Source of the DNA: Ulvibacterium sp965228935
GTDB lineage: Bacteria > Bacteroidota > Bacteroidia > Flavobacteriales > Flavobacteriaceae
Reading direction: 5' to 3'
DNA length: 64,000 bases
NCBI RefSeq assembly: GCF_965228935.1
Contig: NZ_OZ245846.1
Location: forward strand, 3,038,001 to 3,102,000
The first letter of the stretch is position 1; the number at the start of each line of letters is the position of its first letter. This document shows, one piece after another, positions 1-8,276 of this stretch. The notes under the pieces are model-generated. The model made no database searches. It saw only the letters and a list, made by a program, of their open reading frames with translations, and had not been told where the DNA came from. The position numbers were made by a program, and so were the translations under genes.

Positions 1-80
1 AGTATTAAAATGATGTGATGTGTCAACAGGAAATACGAAAATATCCCTATCTTGAACAACGATACATCAAACCCTGACCA

Positions 81-1928
81 ATGCGATACCCCAAGTGGCC
101 GAGAATATACAGCCTTACCTTAGCTGTACTTTTTTGTCTAAATTCCTGTAGTAAAGGGAAGTCCAAAAATAACTATACCATTGAAGGTAGCTTCAAAAAA
201 TGGCAGCCCCTTACCATTAGTTTTGATGGACCACGAGTCTCCGAGATGGACAGCATTAACCCTTTTTTGAACTATAGTCTTATTACGCGTTTCATCAATG
301 CAAAGGATACTATTCCTGTTCATGGTTTTTTTGCTGCGGATGGACAGGCCGCCCACACCGGAGCTACCGATGGCAATACATGGCAAGTGAAATTCTCGCC
401 TCCGACGACCGGTTCCTGGACTTTTGAATCCCAAATGCTCAAGGGGAAGGAAATCGCCATAAGTGCCCATAGTATAGCTCAGACCATTTGGAAAACAAAA
501 GGAACATTTGAAATTGCCCCTGTGGATTCCTTGGCATCGGGATTTTATAAAACAGGTCGTCTGCACTATACGGGGGAACACTATTTAAGGGAAAGCGAAA
601 CAGGAAAAGCCTTTTTGAAAAATGGAGTAGGTAGTCCCGAAAATTTTTTGGCGTACCATGAGTTCGATGGAACTTTTGACAATGGTGGTGCGGCCACACC
701 AACTTTGAACAATGGCTTGCATGAGTATCCTACCCACAAGGGTGATTGGAAAGAGGGTAATCCTACTTGGGGCAACGGCAAGGGTAAAGGTATTATTGGT
801 GCGTTGAACTATGTGGCCTCCAAGGGAATGAACAGCCTATATTTTCTGGTGATGAACGAACACGGCGATGGTAACGATGTTTGGCCCTGGATAGCCCCTA
901 AGGAACAGTTGCGCTACGATGTGAGCAAGTTGGCCCAATGGGAAAAGGTCTTTACCCATATGGATGGATTGGGCATTGCCATGAACCTTTTTACCCAAGA
1001 AACGGAAAACGACACCATTTTGAACAAGGGAGAACTAGGTCTGGAACGCAAACTCTTTTACAAGGAATTGGTCGCCCGGTTCGGGCATCATCTCGGAGTG
1101 GTCTGGAACTTGGGGGAAGAGACCAACCGAACGGACAAGCAATTGAAAAGCTATGCCACCTACATTCGCAATTTGGATCCATATGACCATCCCGTAGCAG
1201 TACATAACCATGTCCGTGTTACCGGTAAACGTATGGAAGGGCGGCCCTTAGATCCAATAAAGGAGACCTTAACGCCAATGTTGGGATATAAGGATTTTGA
1301 AATTCCCTCCCTACAGATGTTCGATACTACCGAAGTGCATCAAGAAGTTAAAAAGTGGAGGGATTTATCCGTAAAGAAGAGCAAGCCTTGGGTGGTGTAC
1401 TTGGATGAGATCGGGCATTGGGATATCGGAGTGACCACGGATACCGCGGCCAATAACAATTATGCTGAGGTAATGCGGACCAGTCTATGGGGAACATTGA
1501 TGGCGGGAGGTGCAGGGACCTCATGGTATTTTGGTGGATTGGATACGCCTAATAATGATATGGCCGCGGAGAATTTTAGGGCGAGGAATAAATGGTGGGA
1601 AATTAGCAGTAATGCCAAGAGGTTTTTTCAAGATCATCTACCGTTTCGGGAAATGCAGGGTCATGATGAATTATTGAGTAATCCAAAGGCCTATTGCTTC
1701 GCTAAAAAAGACGAAATTTATGTGGTATATCTTCCCAAGGGCGAGACAACGGAATTGATCATTGGTGACGGTGCTTTTTCCATTGCTTTTTATGATCCGA
1801 TGGAAGGGGGAAAATTATATGATAAACAGAACGAAGGCTGGAAGATTACCAAACCCAACAGTGTGGAATTGTCCCCATATAACGGCCAAAGTAATAAGGA
1901 TTGGGTAATTGTTATTGCACGAAAGTAA
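81..1928 (+). CDS. DUF5060-domain glycoside hydrolase-like lipoprotein
   Basis: The protein is 615 residues long. A signal peptide ends in a lipobox with the acylated Cys at about residue 23 (LNSC). No acidic export signal follows the Cys, so a periplasmic location is more likely than the surface. Residues ~35-120 resemble the DUF5060 beta-sandwich found at the N terminus of several marine polysaccharide-degrading enzymes. Residues ~170-520 resemble a TIM-barrel glycosidase, with many Trp residues and short motifs such as LGEETN and YLDEIGHWD that could carry acid/base and nucleophile residues. A small C-terminal sandwich follows. Neighbouring sulfatase and esterase genes suggest a sulfated or esterified algal glycan. 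The substrate cannot be named. The 80 bases before it hold no gene tail that I can recognise. Confidence 0.75.
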   Translation: MRYPKWPRIYSLTLAVLFCLNSCSKGKSKNNYTIEGSFKKWQPLTISFDGPRVSEMDSINPFLNYSLITRFINAKDTIPVHGFFAADGQAAHTGATDGNTWQVKFSPPTTGSWTFESQMLKGKEIAISAHSIAQTIWKTKGTFEIAPVDSLASGFYKTGRLHYTGEHYLRESETGKAFLKNGVGSPENFLAYHEFDGTFDNGGAATPTLNNGLHEYPTHKGDWKEGNPTWGNGKGKGIIGALNYVASKGMNSLYFLVMNEHGDGNDVWPWIAPKEQLRYDVSKLAQWEKVFTHMDGLGIAMNLFTQETENDTILNKGELGLERKLFYKELVARFGHHLGVVWNLGEETNRTDKQLKSYATYIRNLDPYDHPVAVHNHVRVTGKRMEGRPLDPIKETLTPMLGYKDFEIPSLQMFDTTEVHQEVKKWRDLSVKKSKPWVVYLDEIGHWDIGVTTDTAANNNYAEVMRTSLWGTLMAGGAGTSWYFGGLDTPNNDMAAENFRARNKWWEISSNAKRFFQDHLPFREMQGHDELLSNPKAYCFAKKDEIYVVYLPKGETTELIIGDGAFSIAFYDPMEGGKLYDKQNEGWKITKPNSVELSPYNGQSNKDWVIVIARK

Positions 1929-2037
1929 TTGGGTGACGGTAAGTCGATGGGGTTGACACCATTTCTCTTGGAAATATAGCTGTCCCTTTGGGACAAATTC
2001 CGTTTTTGGAACTTGAAATTTTAATATTGGAATTTGT

Positions 2038-3147
2038 ATGAAGCTTAAAACACTTACAATCTTATGTATCGCTTTTTTGTTGGTTTCTTGTTCCGAAGGA
2101 AAAAAAGAAGGTTTGCCCATGGTTTTTCCAACGGGCGGATGGGAGGAACGAAGTCCGGAAACATTAGGGATAAATAGTCAAAAGCTTCAAGAGGCCTTGG
2201 ATTATTTGGCTTCCGAATCCGGGGAGGATGGCCTGGAAGAAGTGTTCATAGTTCGGAAAGGGTATGTCATTTATAAGGGCGATAGCATTTATAAAAAGCA
2301 TAATATTTATTCCTCGAGTAAATCCTTTACCAGTACCGTCCTCGGAATTTTGACGGACCAGGGCCTGCTGTCCGAGGATACCTATGCCCGGGAAATTGAT
2401 ACAGCCATGGCCGATCTGTACCCCAAGGTGCAGCTCAAACATTTTTCGAGCATGACCTCCGGCTATAGTGGAAAAGGTTCAACACGTTGGAATGAAGTGA
2501 GCGAAGACTGGTCTTGGACACCCTATGCTATAGATACCCCCCTTTTTGCTCCTGGAACCGAATATGCCTATTGGGACGAGGCACAGATGATGTTCGGTCG
2601 CCTGCTTACCATGCATGCGGGTAAGACCCTGAAGTCTATATTTGATGAGAACATCGGGCATGCCATTGGCATGGGGGAATACAAATGGAATCCCGAACAG
2701 GAAGTAAACGGGGTGGAAATCAACAATGGTTGTACCAATGTTATGATCAATGCCGAGCAGTTGGCGCGTTTTGGTCATTTGTATTTGAACGAGGGGAATT
2801 GGGATGGCCGGCAACTGTTATCCAAGGAATGGGTTAAAAAAGCGACCCAAAATCAAGTCTTTACCGATATTGTGGCGGATACGGACAGAAGCCATGTGGA
2901 TGGGCGTGGTTGTTATGGTTACAACTGGTGGGTAAACGGGATGATGCCGACAGGAAAGTACCATATGCCCGATGCCCCAAAATCGTTATATTATGCCAGT
3001 GGGCTCCACAATAACATGTGTTTCGTAATTCCAGAATGGGATATGGTCTTTGTCCGTAGGGGAGAGGACGGAAATCCCGCTAAAGGAAAGCCCTTTGTTT
3101 ACAACGAATTCTTTAAACGGATGGACCTGGCCTTGGAAAACAGGTAG
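2038..3147 (+). CDS. Serine hydrolase, beta-lactamase class C/EstB type, lipoprotein
   Basis: This 369-residue protein has a lipoprotein signal peptide with Cys18 (LLVSC). The penicillin-binding/serine-hydrolase fold is shown by the S-x-x-K motif SSSK (Ser92, Lys95) just before a helix. A later Y-x-x-W segment (EYAYWDEAQ) may carry the catalytic Tyr, and a C-terminal region around GLHNN stands where the third motif is expected. Proteins of this family in glycan loci are often esterases or peptidases rather than antibiotic-resistance enzymes. It lies 109 bp after the DUF5060 gene on the same strand. The exact substrate is unknown. Confidence 0.85.
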   Translation: MKLKTLTILCIAFLLVSCSEGKKEGLPMVFPTGGWEERSPETLGINSQKLQEALDYLASESGEDGLEEVFIVRKGYVIYKGDSIYKKHNIYSSSKSFTSTVLGILTDQGLLSEDTYAREIDTAMADLYPKVQLKHFSSMTSGYSGKGSTRWNEVSEDWSWTPYAIDTPLFAPGTEYAYWDEAQMMFGRLLTMHAGKTLKSIFDENIGHAIGMGEYKWNPEQEVNGVEINNGCTNVMINAEQLARFGHLYLNEGNWDGRQLLSKEWVKKATQNQVFTDIVADTDRSHVDGRGCYGYNWWVNGMMPTGKYHMPDAPKSLYYASGLHNNMCFVIPEWDMVFVRRGEDGNPAKGKPFVYNEFFKRMDLALENR

Positions 3148-3159
3148 TTGCTGACTAGG

Positions 3160-3195
3160 ACTTCCCCTCTAATAAGAGGGGATTGAGGGGTGTGT
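3160..3195 (+). repeat. Left arm of inverted palindromic repeat flanking DUF559 gene
   Basis: This is a 36-nt element whose inner part forms a hairpin with stem cccctct/agagggg. Its reverse complement matches the right arm at 3594-3629 in about 27 of 36 positions. Differences in the hairpin stems are compensated, so both arms can fold. It starts 12 nt after the serine hydrolase stop codon. Confidence 0.7.
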
Positions 3196-3221
3196 ATTTT
3201 TTGCTAAAAAAAACATAGCAG

Positions 3222-3620
3222 TTGAAAATATTTTATGATCCGAAACTCAAAGAATTAGCCAGACAATTGAGAAATAACTCAACTAAGTCAGAAATACGAT
3301 TATGGCAAAGGCTGAAGCGAAATCAAATGTATGGCTATGATTTTCATAGGCAAAAACCAATTGATAAATTTATTGTGGATTTCTTCTGTAATAAGTTGCA
3401 GTTGGCTATAGAATGTGATGGGTATTCTCATCAAATTGTGGAGGTTTGGGAAAAGGACGTAAAGAAGACTAGACGTTTAAATGAAATGGGTATTCAAGTC
3501 TTACGTTTTTCCGATTATCAAATAATGAACGACTTGGAAAATGTTTTAAGGGTGATAGAGGATTATATTTTGGCTTATGAGGCCAATGATTTTACACCTC
3601 CCTTAATCCCTCCTTGTTAG
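3222..3620 (+). CDS. DUF559 endonuclease-like protein (VSR/restriction-like fold)
   Basis: This 132-residue protein starts at a TTG codon, and the family's usual N terminus (a run like DPKLKELARQLR) begins right there. It carries the DUF559 hallmarks: STKSEIRLWQRLK, then FHRQKPI, an FIVDFFC strand with Asp, and an AIECDGYSH strand with Glu and Asp, as in PD-(D/E)xK nucleases. The C-terminal residues (TPPLIPPC) and the stop codon lie inside the right-hand palindromic repeat. The gene thus sits as a unit between two inverted repeats, interrupting an otherwise co-directional set of secreted hydrolases. It is probably a cytoplasmic DNA-processing enzyme and possibly part of a mobile unit; that role is inference. 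Confidence 0.85.
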   Translation: MKIFYDPKLKELARQLRNNSTKSEIRLWQRLKRNQMYGYDFHRQKPIDKFIVDFFCNKLQLAIECDGYSHQIVEVWEKDVKKTRRLNEMGIQVLRFSDYQIMNDLENVLRVIEDYILAYEANDFTPPLIPPC

Positions 3621-3629
3621 GAGGGAAGT
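3594..3629 (-). repeat. Right arm of inverted palindromic repeat flanking DUF559 gene
   Basis: This 36-nt element is inverted relative to 3160-3195. Its inner hairpin has stem tccctcc/ggaggga. It overlaps the end of the DUF559 reading frame, encoding its last eight residues and stop. The next gene starts 18 nt downstream. Confidence 0.7.
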
Positions 3630-3647
3630 TTTAAAAAAAATCTGCCA

Positions 3648-4373
3648 ATGCATAAAATAGTACCTATTCTTTTTTTTCTTGTTTGCTTGGTTTCCTGCAA
3701 GCAAAACCCATCACAAAACTCAAAAGCGGAGGAACCCGAAAGGCGGGAAGTGAATAGGGTAGATACCCTTATTTCTGAACGATCCGTGCCCAAAAAAACC
3801 TTTCGTTCCTTTGAGGGTCTGGCCGATACTACCTTTATACGACTTGCCGATTTTAGCGATGGGTTTGCCTATGACCTTAGATATGCTACTTCCAATAATT
3901 TTCTAAAGGAAAAGGTATATGACTGTGCGGAATGCTATATCCGGGTAAAGACGGCCAAAGCGCTATTGGAGGCCAACGCCGATTTTAAGACCCAGGGCGT
4001 AAGAATCAAATTTTTTGATTGTTATCGGCCTAATTTCGTACAATATATGATGTGGAAAATTGTTCCCAATCCACAGTATGTGGCCGACCCCAAAAAAGGA
4101 TCGATTCATAATAAGGGTGGTGCGGTGGATATTACTTTAGAAACGTTAGATGGAGAGGAACTGGATATGGGAACCGACTTTGATTTTTTTGGCAAAAAGG
4201 CCTATCATGATAATACCGACCTGCCCCAGGAAATTTTGGACAATCGCAAGTTGTTGAAGGAGACTATGGAAAGACATGGCTTTTGGGGTATTAGGACCGA
4301 ATGGTGGCATTACAATTTAGGAACGGCGTCCAACGATAAAGTAGCCAATTTTAAATGGCCGTGTGATGAATAG
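3648..4373 (+). CDS. D-alanyl-D-alanine dipeptidase-like lipoprotein (M15D, VanX family)
   Basis: The 241-residue protein has a lipoprotein signal (Cys17, LVSC). The M15D zinc site is complete: His154 and Asp161 lie in S-x-H-x-x-G-x-A-x-D (SIHNKGGAVD), and Glu218 and His221 lie in E-x-W-x-H form (EWWH). Family members hydrolyse D-Ala-D-Ala dipeptides released from peptidoglycan. With a lipoprotein signal and no van genes nearby, cell-wall turnover or nutrient recovery is likelier than vancomycin resistance. Its end overlaps the sulfatase start by 11 nt, so the two are very probably co-transcribed and translationally coupled. Confidence 0.88.
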   Translation: MHKIVPILFFLVCLVSCKQNPSQNSKAEEPERREVNRVDTLISERSVPKKTFRSFEGLADTTFIRLADFSDGFAYDLRYATSNNFLKEKVYDCAECYIRVKTAKALLEANADFKTQGVRIKFFDCYRPNFVQYMMWKIVPNPQYVADPKKGSIHNKGGAVDITLETLDGEELDMGTDFDFFGKKAYHDNTDLPQEILDNRKLLKETMERHGFWGIRTEWWHYNLGTASNDKVANFKWPCDE

Positions 4374-5874
4374 AAATTGGGTTTGTGGCATTTTTATTTG
4401 TGTTGTTAGTATGTTTTGTGCTTCCTGCAAGGATGCCCCGGTTGAAAGTAAAATGCCGCCATCAGGTGAAAATCCCAATGTACTTTTTATCGCTATCGAT
4501 GACCTGAACGATTGGGTGGGCTGTTTAAAGGGACATCCGCAGGTAAAGACCCCCAATATAGATCGACTGGCATCACGGGGCGTTTTGTTTACCAATGCCC
4601 ATACCCAAAGCCCGATCTGCAATCCTTCACGAACCAGTATACTTACCGGATATAGACCCTCCACGACAGGAGTATACGGGCTTTCACCCTCAATTAGGGA
4701 TGTGCCCGAATTAAAGGACATTGTAACCTTACCGCAATATTTTTCCAAACACGGGTATGTTACCTTTTCCGCAGGAAAAATTTTCCATGGTGGATATGGC
4801 CGAAGGGATACCGATACTGAATTCGACAGTCTGGGACCTGGATCCAAAGTAAAGACCAAACCACCTTCAAAAATAATTGGAACCACTCCCGGAGGTAACA
4901 ATCCCTTAATGGATTGGGGCAAATTTCCCTTGCAGGCCGAGGAGACCTCGGATTGGGAGGTTGCCAGTTGGGCGGTGAACGTTTTGAACGATCGGCCAGA
5001 GTCGCCCTATTTTTTATCCGTCGGTTTTTTTCTGCCCCATGTCCCTTTGTACTCACCTGAGGAATGGTACAATCTATATCCCAAGGAAAGCCTACAACTA
5101 CCCCCCATGTTGGAGAATGATAGAAAGGATACCCCACGGTCCTCTTGGTACAACCATTGGGACGTACCCGAACCACGATTAAAATGGACTCTTGAAAATG
5201 GGCAACATAAGAATTTGGTACAAGCCTATCTGGCGGCCATTAGCTTTGTGGATAGCCAGATAGGAAGGGTATTGGATGCGCTTGAAGCGAGCGGACAGGC
5301 CAAAAACACGGTTGTAGTGCTCTGGTCCGATCATGGATACCATCTGGGAGAAAAGGAAATTACCGGAAAGAATACCTTGTGGGATCGATCTACAAGGGTA
5401 CCCCTGATCTTTGCCGGACCTGGTATCATGGAAGGTGGAACCTATGATTATCCGGTGGAACTACTGGACGTTTACCCCACATTAAACAGCCTGTGCGGAC
5501 TTCCGCCAAAAGAAGACTTGGAGGGCCATGGTTTGTCGCCTCAATTGAGGAATCCAAATACAGAAAGACCCTGGCCGGCAATCACTACAAATAACTGGAA
5601 CAATCACGGCATACGAACCAAGGATTGGCGTTATATTCGCTACGCCGATGGCAGTGAGGAGTTATATGACATGGAAAAGGATCCCAATGAATGGGAAAAT
5701 TTAATTTCTAACCAACAATATCGGCACATGGCGGACAGCCTTGGTAAATGGTTGCCCAAGGTCAATACCCCTCCGCATGTGGGCAATTATTTAAGGATTT
5801 TGGAGTATAGGGATGGCACTCCGGTTTGGCAGGGAAAAAAGATTTTACCGGAAGATCCCATACCTGACTTATAA
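4363..5874 (+). CDS. Type I sulfatase (S1 family, iduronate-2-sulfatase-like), lipoprotein
   Basis: This 503-residue protein has a lipoprotein signal with Cys22 (CASC). The formylglycine signature C-x-P-S-R is present (CNPSR, Cys86) with TSILTGYRPSTTG after it, so an anaerobic or aerobic maturase is needed to activate it. The N-terminal metal-binding DD (IAIDDLNDW) and the C-terminal SDHGYHLGEK block are intact. The layout (DDLNDW, GHPQVKTPNIDRLA, YLAAISFVDSQIG) fits iduronate-2-sulfatase-like marine enzymes that remove sulfate esters from algal glycans. Two adjacent ATG codons (4363, 4366) are both possible starts. It overlaps the upstream dipeptidase gene by 11 nt and is followed 15 nt later by an esterase. 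Confidence 0.92.
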   Translation: MMNRNWVCGIFICVVSMFCASCKDAPVESKMPPSGENPNVLFIAIDDLNDWVGCLKGHPQVKTPNIDRLASRGVLFTNAHTQSPICNPSRTSILTGYRPSTTGVYGLSPSIRDVPELKDIVTLPQYFSKHGYVTFSAGKIFHGGYGRRDTDTEFDSLGPGSKVKTKPPSKIIGTTPGGNNPLMDWGKFPLQAEETSDWEVASWAVNVLNDRPESPYFLSVGFFLPHVPLYSPEEWYNLYPKESLQLPPMLENDRKDTPRSSWYNHWDVPEPRLKWTLENGQHKNLVQAYLAAISFVDSQIGRVLDALEASGQAKNTVVVLWSDHGYHLGEKEITGKNTLWDRSTRVPLIFAGPGIMEGGTYDYPVELLDVYPTLNSLCGLPPKEDLEGHGLSPQLRNPNTERPWPAITTNNWNNHGIRTKDWRYIRYADGSEELYDMEKDPNEWENLISNQQYRHMADSLGKWLPKVNTPPHVGNYLRILEYRDGTPVWQGKKILPEDPIPDL

Positions 5875-5889
5875 ATAACTTTTTAAAAT

Positions 5890-6813
5890 ATGAGAACATT
5901 TTTTTTCGCATCCCTTTTGGTTTTAATGCAATTTTCCATGGAAATGCAAGCACAGGATACCATTATCCCTTTATGGTCCAAAGACAAGATTCCCAATCGG
6001 ATAGAGACCGACGAAAAGGAAATCCATAAGCGCAATGGTATCCTAAGGATAAGTAAGGTACAAAAGCCTACCATTGAAGTTTATTTACCGGCTCAGAGTA
6101 ATGCCACGGGACAGGCCATGCTCATTTTTCCTGGAGGAGGCTATCATATTTTAGCCTATGATTGGGAGGGGACGGATATTGCCAAATTTTTGAATGGAAA
6201 AGGGATTGCGGGTATTGTGGTCAAATACCGCTTGCCCACTTCGAAATCCCTAAGGGAAAAACATAATGTTCCCTTGATAGATGGGCAACGGGCCGTACGT
6301 TTGGTGCGGAGTAGGGCCAAGGAATTTAATATAGATCCCAATAAAATAGGGATTATGGGCTTTTCGGCAGGGGGGCATGCCGCCTCAACCTTGGGTACCC
6401 ATTTTAATGAAAAGGTGTATGAAGAACAAGATACCGTGGATTCCTTTAGTGCCCGACCGGATTTTATGGCCTTGATCTATCCTGTGATTACCTTTACCCA
6501 GATTGAAAAGCATTCCGGTTCCCAGAAGGCCCTACTGGGCGAAAATCCCGATCCTGTATTGGAAAAACATTTTTCCAATGAATTGCAAGTAACTTCCGAA
6601 ACCCCCAAAACGCTGTTAATTCATGCCACGGACGATCTAGGGGTACCTGTAGAGAACAGCTTGCTCTTTTTCAAGGCATTGAAGGATAAGGGCGTATCGG
6701 CTGCAATGCACATTTATCCGGAAGGGGGGCATGGATTCTCCTTGGCTAGGGAGAAACCTCATTTAAGAGGCTGGACGGAGCGTCTGTTCGAATGGATGGA
6801 AAGCCTGGAATAG
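5890..6813 (+). CDS. Secreted alpha/beta hydrolase, acetyl-esterase/BD-FAE-like
   Basis: This 307-residue protein has a cleavable signal peptide ending near MQAQ. The oxyanion-hole segment FPGGGYHILA, the nucleophile elbow GFSAGGHAA, and a C-terminal Asp and His (ATDDLGVP, EGGHGFSL) complete an alpha/beta-hydrolase triad. This arrangement matches acetylxylan/feruloyl-type esterases of glycan utilisation loci. It starts 15 nt after the sulfatase stop and probably removes acyl groups from the same substrate. Which acyl group cannot be told from sequence. Confidence 0.88.
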   Translation: MRTFFFASLLVLMQFSMEMQAQDTIIPLWSKDKIPNRIETDEKEIHKRNGILRISKVQKPTIEVYLPAQSNATGQAMLIFPGGGYHILAYDWEGTDIAKFLNGKGIAGIVVKYRLPTSKSLREKHNVPLIDGQRAVRLVRSRAKEFNIDPNKIGIMGFSAGGHAASTLGTHFNEKVYEEQDTVDSFSARPDFMALIYPVITFTQIEKHSGSQKALLGENPDPVLEKHFSNELQVTSETPKTLLIHATDDLGVPVENSLLFFKALKDKGVSAAMHIYPEGGHGFSLAREKPHLRGWTERLFEWMESLE

Positions 6814-6858
6814 TTTTGGTATTTTTTTTAAAACATACGGGCAAATCTGTACAACTTT

Positions 6859-6868
6859 TATATTTTTG
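6859..6868 (+). promoter_or_regulatory. Putative Bacteroidota -7 promoter box for tRNA-Pro
   Basis: The run tatatttttg, with TATTTTTG at 6861-6868, fits the Bacteroidota TAnnTTTG box and is followed by CA as is common for stable RNA promoters. No convincing -33 TTG is placed at the usual distance. It lies about 220 nt before the tRNA. Confidence 0.4.
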
Positions 6869-6879
6869 CAATCCAATTT

Positions 6880-7087
6880 CAGGACAGGCTTCGAACGGTA
6901 TCCGGAACGCCCTGTTTGGGGAAAGTTTGGGATTTGGGAATTGATTTTTGAAATTGGTCGATTTCGGGATGTAGCCCTTCGACGTCGCTCAGGACAGGCT
7001 CCGCCCGGTACCCGGACTGCCCTGTTTGGGGGAAAGTTTGGGATTTGGGAATTGATCTTTGAAATTTGTCGACCTTTTGGTCGATTT
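6880..7087 (+). repeat. Tandem ~110-bp imperfect repeat in tRNA leader
   Basis: Two copies start at about 6880 and 6990 with a 110-bp period. Each carries the sequence caggacaggct, a Gly/Pro-codon-like ccggta segment, gccctgtttgggg, then gggatttgggaattgat, then gtcgatttcggg. The first copy ends with the first 11 nt of the tRNA (cgggatgtagc at 6965-6975); the second runs into the real tRNA. The link between copies contains the palindrome-like ccttcgacgtcgctcaggac, of a kind common in Bacteroidota intergenic DNA. Confidence 0.7.
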
Positions 7088-7164
7088 CGGGATGTAGCGC
7101 AGCCCGGTAGCGCACACGCCTGGGGGGCGTGGGGTCGCAGGTTCAAATCCTGTCATCCCGACCA
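7088..7164 (+). tRNA. tRNA-Pro (GGG anticodon)
   Basis: The 77-nt cloverleaf folds fully. The acceptor stem is CGGGATG/CATCCCG and the D stem is GCGC/GCGC. The anticodon stem is CACGC/GCGTG with loop CTGGGGG (anticodon GGG). The T arm is GCAGG/CCTGT with TTCAAAT. The terminal CCA is encoded. A strong hairpin terminator follows four nt later. Confidence 0.95.
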
Positions 7165-7167
7165 AGC

Positions 7168-7205
7168 AAAAAGCCTGAAAATCATCAGATTTTCAGGCTT
7201 TTTCG
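7168..7205 (+). terminator. Rho-independent terminator after tRNA-Pro
   Basis: A 16-bp stem (aaaaagcctgaaaatc paired with gattttcaggcttttt) with the 4-nt loop atca is flanked by A and T runs, so it can work in both directions. Confidence 0.9.
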
Positions 7206-7520
7206 TTTTTGGGCTTTCATGGGAAATAGCTGACTTTACATTAAAATAACCTGTAAAGGTTACTTATTCGATTTTCCAATTACAATGTATATCTCCGTAA
7301 ACCCAATATTTATAGGCATTTCGAAATCAGGTTCGAGGACGGTCGCGATGTATGACTTCTTTTAACAGCTTTGCTATGTCCCATAAACGTTCTTTTCAAA
7401 GAATCGCCAAAAAAGGGGTACGCATTATTTAGATTGTTCGTCGCTTCTACCCGTGATTGGCTGGAATGTTTCCGACTGAAGTTAACACTGCACTATCAAA
7501 TTCAATCACCTTGACGAATG
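7206..7520. other. Intergenic stretch with no recognised gene
   Basis: About 315 bp lie between the tRNA terminator and the 3' end of the convergent AlkD-like gene. Both strands are broken by stops in every frame that I followed; nothing recognisable was found. Confidence 0.6.
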
Positions 7521-8228
7521 TCACCTTGCCATTGCGACGGACCTTAAATCTTTTGGCATTTTCTCTATGGCGTATCTTAAAGCGGTACGTGGCATGACCA
7601 ACTTTTTTTTGATTACATAGTCGAATACTTCTTTTTGATGCGATTCGCTGGCGACTTTTAACATCCAACCATATCCCTTTTGAACTAGATCATCCTTATC
7701 CAATAAAAGAATGTCCGCAATCTCCAAAATATCCTTAAGAAACTTGCCTTTTCTTGCTGGTATGATCAGACTCACAGCGGCGGCACGGCGCATCCATCGG
7801 TTCTCTGATTTTGCAAAGTCCTGAAGCTTTTCTACATAGCTGGGATACTTTTCGATAAACCCTCCCATGGTATGATTGCAAAACGTATCGCATGAAGCCC
7901 AGTTTTTTATGTACTTATTGATCCATTTTTGGAATATGGAAAAATCAGCAGGTTCATACCGCTTATGAAGGTAATGGGACCAATTACTGGCAATGATGGA
8001 TTCTTCCAAATACCCAGACTTCCAGAGATCCTCGCATAAACCATATATTTCGGATTTTGATCTTGAATCTATTACCTTGAAAAAGGTTTTGCCAATTTTC
8101 CTTACCACCGAAGTCCTGACACCATAATGCTTTAGCTTTTCCTTTGAAAATTTTTGACCTGTGGCCAGTGCGTTTTCATCCACGTTGTTTCTAAGCTCAT
8201 CTCGAACTTTATCCAAGACATTTTTCAT
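7521..8228 (-). CDS. DNA alkylation repair protein, AlkD-like HEAT-repeat family
   Basis: This 235-residue protein is made of helical HEAT-like repeats. It carries family landmarks such as GVRTSVVRKIGK near residue 35, an NWSHYLHKRY segment, NWASCDTFCNHTMG near residue 110, and RWMRRAAAVSLI near 145. AlkD-type enzymes excise bulky or cationic alkylated bases without base flipping. Length fits the family (~220-240). It is the last gene of a minus-strand run with the SnoaL-like, hydrolase and AraC genes. In a region with a bacteriocin locus and a ClbS-like gene, a genotoxin-resistance role is conceivable but unproven. Confidence 0.88.
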   Translation of the reverse strand: MKNVLDKVRDELRNNVDENALATGQKFSKEKLKHYGVRTSVVRKIGKTFFKVIDSRSKSEIYGLCEDLWKSGYLEESIIASNWSHYLHKRYEPADFSIFQKWINKYIKNWASCDTFCNHTMGGFIEKYPSYVEKLQDFAKSENRWMRRAAAVSLIIPARKGKFLKDILEIADILLLDKDDLVQKGYGWMLKVASESHQKEVFDYVIKKKLVMPRTALRYAIEKMPKDLRSVAMAR

Positions 8229-8276
8229 AATAATCCCATTTACTTGGTGTCAAATATAATGGGCTTGGACAATTCT

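Noticed and set aside
1..80. Tail of an upstream gene
   Set aside because: All forward frames contain a stop within the first bases or lack a recognisable ending.
3648..4373. VanX-like gene as vancomycin resistance
   Set aside because: It has a lipoprotein signal, and no VanA/VanH or VanRS-like genes are nearby; turnover of wall peptides is more likely.
7088..7164. tRNA-Pro as an integration site for a mobile island
   Set aside because: No integrase gene and no repeated tRNA 3' end in the window; only the 5' end is duplicated. An accessory island is noted as a weaker idea.
6866..7249. 127-codon plus-strand frame across the tRNA leader repeat and tRNA-Pro
   Set aside because: It runs through a structured tRNA gene and its terminator; the repeated peptide merely mirrors the DNA repeat.
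7447..7668. 73-codon minus-strand frame overlapping the end of the AlkD-like gene
   Set aside because: Basic, low-complexity composition and out of frame with a clear family gene; a shadow.
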